64,000 bases of DNA from Paraburkholderia hiiakae (lineage in GTDB: Bacteria; Pseudomonadota; Gammaproteobacteria; Burkholderiales; Burkholderiaceae), in contig NZ_CAJHCQ010000022.1 of NCBI RefSeq assembly GCF_904848665.1, positions 80,222 through 144,221 on the forward strand. The letters run 5' to 3'. Within the stretch, counting starts at the first letter, position 1; every line of letters starts with the position of its first letter. Position numbers and translations under genes: made by a program. The notes under the pieces are model-generated. The model had not been told where the DNA came from, ran no database searches, and saw only the letters and a program-made list of their open reading frames with translations. Positions 59,960 through 64,000 of this stretch are shown piece after piece.

Positions 59960-60628
59960 GTGGATCAAACTCCTGTGCATCAGAATCACAACCCGGATCT
60001 GCTCAAACTCATGCCAACAGCCGCCCGGCGCGTGGTGGAGGTGGGTTGCAGTTCCGGGGCCCTTGCGCGCGAATACAAAAAGTCAAATCCGGCTGTGCAC
60101 TACACCGGCATCGAAATCGTTCCGGCCTACGCCGAGATGGCGCGTGAGCACTGTGACCGCGTGGTCGATGTTGATATCGAACGGGTAGCCATCGAGCAGT
60201 TGCGCAAGGACTTCGAGGCCGACTGCTGGGTCTTCGGAGATGTGCTCGAACATCTTTACGATCCCTGGGCGCTTTTGAAAAAAATCCGCGAGTCGATGGA
60301 TCGTGGCGGGTGCGTCGTAGCGTGCATTCCCAACGCGCAGCACTGGAGTGTGCAGGCACGTTTGAGCATCGGCGATTTCCGGTATCAGGATTCAGGCTTG
60401 TTCGACCGCACGCATATCCGGTGGTTTTCGCGCGTCACGATGCTGGAAATGTTTCGCAATGCGGGTTTTGTCGTCGACGCCGGCAAGGCCCGCGTGTTCA
60501 ACGAACCGCAACGCGAAGCCTTTTTGCCCGTTATTCGTGCGATGGCAACGGCAGCGGGCGCCGATGCGAACCTCGCGGTCGAGGACTCGAAAGCCCTCCA
60601 GTACGTGTTCAGGGCAACCGTGGCGTAA
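59960..60628 (+). CDS. Class I SAM-dependent methyltransferase
   Basis: 222 residues from GTG 59960 (AAGGATTAG upstream), 4 nt after the GT41 fusion stop, so translationally coupled. Motif I VVEVGCSSGALAREY, then YTGIEIVPAY, and post-I WVFGDVLEHLYDPWALLKK (landmark GDVLEHLYDPW). The C-terminal part (GDFRYQDSGLFDRTHIRWFSR) is as in sugar-modifying methyltransferases. Target inferred to be the flagellin glycan, from coupling only. Confidence 0.85.
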   Translation: MDQTPVHQNHNPDLLKLMPTAARRVVEVGCSSGALAREYKKSNPAVHYTGIEIVPAYAEMAREHCDRVVDVDIERVAIEQLRKDFEADCWVFGDVLEHLYDPWALLKKIRESMDRGGCVVACIPNAQHWSVQARLSIGDFRYQDSGLFDRTHIRWFSRVTMLEMFRNAGFVVDAGKARVFNEPQREAFLPVIRAMATAAGADANLAVEDSKALQYVFRATVA

Positions 60629-60663
60629 GCGCAAGCCTCGCGGTAATTCGCGACACAATCGCC

Positions 60664-60690
60664 TCAGCCCGCCTCGCGCGGGCTTTTTTC
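60664..60690 (+). terminator. Terminator after the methyltransferase gene
   Basis: AGCCCGC, loop CTCGC, GCGGGCT, then T-run. Ends the GT41 fusion-methyltransferase operon. Confidence 0.85.
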
Positions 60691-60784
60691 TTCTGGGCAA
60701 GGCCCGGGCCGGTTCGGCGTTCGAGCCAGACAATCGACGCGGCGCCGTTCAACTCGCGCCGCGTCTGCTTTTCATGCCTTTGCC

Positions 60785-62614
60785 TTAAGCAGCGAGTTCG
60801 CCCACCACGCGCTTGAAGTGCTTCTCGAGATTGCGCACGAACTTGGGCGTGTCGTAGAGCACGCCGCTCTCTTTGACCTGCGCAAGTTCGCCTCGCAGGC
60901 GGCGCAGTTCATTCGGATCGTTCGCGAGTGCGACCGCCTTTTCCTCATAGTCTTCCCAATTGTGGGTAATCAGTTCCGGCAGCCCGGCGGCGGTCAGGAG
61001 CGCACCGGCCATGCGTGAGGCGAACGACTGGCCCGAGCAGGTCAAAAGCGGGAGGCCCGCCCAAAGCGCATCGTTGGCAGTGGTGCCCGCGTTGAACGGG
61101 AACGTATCGAGGAACAGGTCGGCGACCAGGTAGCGGGCGAGATAGTGTTCGGGCGTCACACGCGGCGCGAACACGAGGCGCTGCGGATCGATGCCACGCT
61201 TTTGCGCTTCCTTGCGCAGATTGGCTTGTGCCCAGACGTTGTCCGCGAGCAACCAGAGCACGCTGCCGGGCGCGCGCGCGAGAATGCGCATCCAGACGTC
61301 GAAGACCTCTGGTGTGTATTTGAAATTGTTGTTGAACGAGCAGAACACAACACCGTCTTCAGGCAATCCGCTGTCCTTGCGCGACGGCGCGGCAGCAATC
61401 ACGCGCTGACGGTCGCTCACCTGATAGACGTCGGGCATGTAGAGCGGCGTCTCGGTGTAGTACTTCACAGACTTCTTCGGGATGACGAATTGATCGGCAA
61501 CGACATAGTCGATGAACGGGAAGCCTGTAGTGGCCACGAGTCCGAGATAGGTCACCTGGATCGGGGCCGGGCGCGCGGCGAGAATTTGCGGGCGCGCACC
61601 GAGTGTCTGCCCGTGCAGGTCGACAAGAATGTCGATCTCGTGCTTGCGAATCAGCTCCGCTGCGGCCTGATCGGAGAGATCGTCGATGCGTTCGAAATGA
61701 TCCATGCCGCGAATCACGCGCTGGCGCAGTGCCGAGCCGTCTTCTTTCGTCCAGCAAAAGCCGTATACCTCGAAGCGCTTGCGGTCGTGCAGTTCGAACA
61801 GTTCGGCGGCCAGCATGGCGATCGGATGCAGGCACAAATCTGAAGACAGATAGCCAATACGGATCTTCTTGTGTCCGTAGTTTTTCTTCTCCGCCAACGC
61901 GGGCACGTCGCAATTGAGCTTGGCGGCGACGAATTGGCGAGCGGCAGCCAGCTGTTCCTCGAGATCGTCCGATTGGGAGATCATTCCAAGTGCAGAGGTC
62001 GAGCGGCGCATCAGCGCGGGATCGACGCCTGGCAGCGACGCGTAGACCGGCCATTCGCAGGCCCGCGCGCGCAAGAAGACGAGATGATGCAACACGTCCG
62101 GCTGCGACGGATCGATTTCCAGGCTCTTGATGAGCCAGTTCATCGCCTCCGCGTAATTGCGCTTGTTCTCATGAATTCGGCCGAGATTGTTGAACGCCTG
62201 CATACGCAACGGCGCGTTCTCGGCATCGGTGGGCGAGGCGGTATTCGCAACCCAGGTCCATTCGGCGATCGAAGCGTCAATCTGGTCCATCCGCTCATAA
62301 ATGATGGCGAGATTGACGTGCGCTTGCGCAAACGAAGGCGCAAGCTCGACGACGCGCAGGAAAGCGCTCTTGGCCTCTTCGGTCAGCCCGAGCGCGTTGT
62401 AGCTCGCGCCGAGATTGAATAAAACGAAATGATTGAACGGCGTGTTGTTGCGGGCGAGCCAGGTCTGGTAAAGCACAGCAGCCAGTTCATGCTGGCCGGC
62501 CGCGCCCAGCGAAGAACAGTAATCCACGACCTCATTCAGGCTGAGGCCAGCGCGCCAGGCCGACACGAGCTTGCCTGTGTATCCGGCATCGACCGGATTC
62601 GTCTGGGAAATCAT
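60785..62614 (-). CDS. Second TPR + O-GlcNAc transferase-like (GT41) protein
   Basis: 609 residues. Residues of about 30-190 are TPR repeats (HFVLFNLGASYNALGLTEEAKSAFLRVVELAPSFAQAHVNLA, landmark LGLTEEAKSAFLRVVELAP). The GT41 domain runs from about 245 to the end: IRIGYLSSDLCLHPIAMLAAELFELHD (His-Pro), DLHGQTLGARPQILAARPAP, FCSFNNNFKYTPEVFDVW (Lys) and FNAGTTANDALWAGLPLLT with SFASRMAGALL. All usual OGT landmarks are present. It is convergent with the methyltransferase. Probably a second protein O-glycosyltransferase, possibly with a different substrate. Confidence 0.9.
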   Translation of the reverse strand: MISQTNPVDAGYTGKLVSAWRAGLSLNEVVDYCSSLGAAGQHELAAVLYQTWLARNNTPFNHFVLFNLGASYNALGLTEEAKSAFLRVVELAPSFAQAHVNLAIIYERMDQIDASIAEWTWVANTASPTDAENAPLRMQAFNNLGRIHENKRNYAEAMNWLIKSLEIDPSQPDVLHHLVFLRARACEWPVYASLPGVDPALMRRSTSALGMISQSDDLEEQLAAARQFVAAKLNCDVPALAEKKNYGHKKIRIGYLSSDLCLHPIAMLAAELFELHDRKRFEVYGFCWTKEDGSALRQRVIRGMDHFERIDDLSDQAAAELIRKHEIDILVDLHGQTLGARPQILAARPAPIQVTYLGLVATTGFPFIDYVVADQFVIPKKSVKYYTETPLYMPDVYQVSDRQRVIAAAPSRKDSGLPEDGVVFCSFNNNFKYTPEVFDVWMRILARAPGSVLWLLADNVWAQANLRKEAQKRGIDPQRLVFAPRVTPEHYLARYLVADLFLDTFPFNAGTTANDALWAGLPLLTCSGQSFASRMAGALLTAAGLPELITHNWEDYEEKAVALANDPNELRRLRGELAQVKESGVLYDTPKFVRNLEKHFKRVVGELAA

Positions 62615-62672
62615 AAGTAGATGGAGTTGAGCAAACGTTGTCGGACAGTCGCCTCAAATGGCAGTAGCCCTC

Positions 62673-62716
62673 AATAAAAGAGGCCAAGCATACCTTGGGG
62701 TGGTAGGCCTGGCCTC
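62673..62716 (-). terminator. Terminator after the octapeptide-repeat gene
   Basis: Minus strand: GAGGCCAGGCCTACC, loop ACCCCAA, GGTATGCTTGGCCTC (13 of 15 paired), then TTTTATT. Lies about 95 bp after the stop of the repeat gene and upstream of the GT41 gene. Confidence 0.8.
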
Positions 62717-62808
62717 GTGAACAAAACGTTCTGTAGTGTCTCCGATACGTCCCCCACGCGGCCCTTTCGGGCGCGCGCGGGAACGTAACCGTGCGCTAGC
62801 TTCAGCGC

Positions 62809-64000
62809 TTAGTGAAGATGCAGCGCCTGGAGCTGATTGCTGTTGAGACCCGCGACCTGTGCCGACGTCAGCGCGTTGACCTGGGTGCTGGTCAGCGAGC
62901 TCAGTTGGCCGGTGGTCAAGCCGCTGGCCAACTGGCTGCTGGTCAGGCCCGAGATCTGGCCCGTCGTCAAGCTCTGCAGAGCGTTGCTGCTGAGGCCCGC
63001 GAGACCCGCGGTCGACAGCGAGCCGATCTGGCTCGAGCTGAGCGCCTTCGCTTCGGCCGACGTCAGGTTCTGAAGCTGCGACGATCCGAGGTTCGAGAGC
63101 TGTGCGGTGCTCAGACCGGCCACCTGACCCGTGGTCAACGAGGCGATTGCCAGCGTTGCCAGCTGGGCCGTGCTCAGCGCATTCAGCGTTGCCGTGCTCA
63201 GCGACTGCACCTGCGTGCTGGTCAGCGAGGCGATGCCAGTCGTGCCAAGACCCGCCGCGAGTTGCGAGCTGTTCAGCGCCTTGAGATCTGCCGAGTTCAG
63301 CTGCTGCACCTGCGTCGAGCTCAGTGCCGCGAGCTGGCCCGTGCTCAGACCCGAGACCTGTGCGCTCGTCAGCAGGTTCACCGACAGCGTCGCCAGCTGC
63401 GACGTCGTCAGCGCGTTGAGCGCCGTCGAGGTCAGCGACTGCACTTGCGACGACGTCAGCTGGCCAATGCCCGCCGAACCCAGCGCCTGCACTTCAGCCG
63501 TGTTCAGCGCGTTCAGGTCCGCCGTGCCGAGCTGCGCGACCTGGCTCGACGTCAGCGCCTTGATACCCGCCGAACCCAGACCATTCACAACCTGGTTCGT
63601 GCTCAGCGCCTTGACGTCAGCCGAACCCAGCTGCTGGACCTGGCTCGAGATCAGGCTCGACAGCTGGCCCGTGCTCAGACCGGCGACCTGACCCGTCGTC
63701 AGCGAAGCGATTGCCAGCGTTGCCAGCTGCGCCGTGCTCAGCGCGTTCAGCGCCGTCGTGCTCAGTGACTGCACCTGCGTGCTGGTCAGCGAGGCGATGC
63801 CTGCCGTGCCAAGACCGTTCACGAGCTGGCTCGTGTTCAGCGCGCGCAGATCTGCCGAGTTCAACTCCCGCACCTGCGTCGAGCTCAGTGCCGCGAGCTG
63901 GCCCGTGCTCAGACCCGAGACCTGTGCGCTCGTCAGCAGGTTCACCGACAGCGTCGCCAGCTGCGACGTCGTCAGCGCGTTGAGCGCCGTCGAGGTCAGC
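62809..64000 (-). CDS. Octapeptide-repeat protein, C-terminal part (5' end beyond window)
   Basis: At least 396 residues, open to the window edge; the apparent Met at 63945 is a GTG inside a repeat and not the start. The visible sequence is a run of 8-residue units of the form L-[ST]-[ST]-x-Q-[VLI]-x-[AGS], e.g. LTSTQVQS, LSTAQLAT, LTTGQVAG, with occasional 5- and 9-residue units. It ends NSNQLQALHLH. There are no Cys and almost no charged residues. Similar long Leu/Ser/Thr/Gln repeats occur in large surface or exported proteins of Burkholderiaceae annotated as adhesin or heme-utilisation type. The N-terminal domain is unseen, so no function is assigned. Confidence 0.8.
   Translation of the reverse strand, partial: LTSTALNALTTSQLATLSVNLLTSAQVSGLSTGQLAALSSTQVRELNSADLRALNTSQLVNGLGTAGIASLTSTQVQSLSTTALNALSTAQLATLAIASLTTGQVAGLSTGQLSSLISSQVQQLGSADVKALSTNQVVNGLGSAGIKALTSSQVAQLGTADLNALNTAEVQALGSAGIGQLTSSQVQSLTSTALNALTTSQLATLSVNLLTSAQVSGLSTGQLAALSSTQVQQLNSADLKALNSSQLAAGLGTTGIASLTSTQVQSLSTATLNALSTAQLATLAIASLTTGQVAGLSTAQLSNLGSSQLQNLTSAEAKALSSSQIGSLSTAGLAGLSSNALQSLTTGQISGLTSSQLASGLTTGQLSSLTSTQVNALTSAQVAGLNSNQLQALHLH
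63307..64000. repeat. 564-bp superrepeat within the octapeptide-repeat gene
   Basis: 63307-63436 and 63871-64000 read as identical over 130 bp, offset by 564 bp (188 codons). The octads are thus organised in a higher-order 188-residue unit, and the second copy extends beyond the window. Confidence 0.85.

Noticed and set aside
62812..63768. + strand frame inside the octad-repeat gene
   Set aside because: Arises because the repeat unit is open in several frames; the minus frame has the coherent octad pattern and a terminator downstream.
63943..63945. GTG at 63945 as start of the repeat protein
   Set aside because: The frame continues upstream to the window edge in the same repeat, and the same GTG occurs at 63381 inside the gene.
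1..64000. tRNA, rRNA, insertion sequences, prophage or attachment sites
   Set aside because: Looked for cloverleaf ends, transposase motifs and terminal inverted repeats; none seen.

Overview
The window is high-GC DNA from a beta-proteobacterium of the family Burkholderiaceae. A Paraburkholderia, Caballeronia or Burkholderia relative fits best, judging from the protein sequences, the mot-che-tsr gene order, the DUF2844/DUF3443 pair and the small H-NS protein ending in TWSGRGKPPKW. About 80% of the window is one chromosomal flagellar and chemotaxis locus. The rest is ordinary housekeeping genes, one toxin-antitoxin module, a probable flagellin-modification cassette, and the 3' part of a large repeat protein.

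Layout. 1-4338 (+): end of fliL, then fliM-N-O-P-Q-R (C-ring switch and export gate), closed by a bidirectional terminator shared with flgL. 4419-16686 (-): flgB-C-D-E-F-G-H-I-J, the flagellar brake ycgR, then flgK-L; this block holds rod, hook, rings and hook-filament junction. 16933-19245 (+): flgA, then flgM-N. 19363-20143 (-): TacAT-like acetyltransferase toxin and DUF1778 antitoxin inserted between two terminators. 20424-28154 (-): flhB-A, then flhF-flhG-fliA. 28433-30341 (-): DUF2844 and DUF3443 secreted protein and lipoprotein. 30556-42319 (-): motA-motB-cheY-like-cheA-cheW-MCP-cheR-cheD-cheB-cheY-cheZ. 42693-43658 (-): master regulator flhD-flhC.

44265-52934 is a non-flagellar interval: GT4 glycosyltransferase, H-NS family protein, aquaporin Z, histidine-phosphatase lipoprotein, HAD phosphatase, BadF/BcrA-type kinase, 3-methyladenine glycosylase, a lineage hypothetical protein, rpsU and an aldo/keto reductase. 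53307-56609 (+): fliC, fliD, fliT. 56854-62614: a 1033-residue TPR/O-GlcNAc-transferase/second-glycosyltransferase fusion, a methyltransferase, and a convergent second TPR-GT41 protein. 62809-64000 (-): octapeptide-repeat protein running off the window.

The regulatory logic can partly be read from the DNA. FlhDC sits at the top, with a sigma70-like promoter and a roughly 270-nt leader. FliA (sigma28) and its anti-sigma FlgM are both encoded here. Sigma28-type promoters of the form TAAAGTTT-N11-GCCGATAA can be aligned by eye upstream of fliC, flgM, motA, flgK and ycgR. FlgM, FlgN, FliT, the flagellin and the chemotaxis operon therefore form the late class. The FliC-FliD-FliT-GT41-methyltransferase order suggests that the filament is glycosylated and that the glycan may be methylated; this is inferred from context. 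Many genes here start at GTG or TTG behind good ribosome binding sites, so gene starts were chosen from family N-termini and Shine-Dalgarno position rather than from the first ATG.
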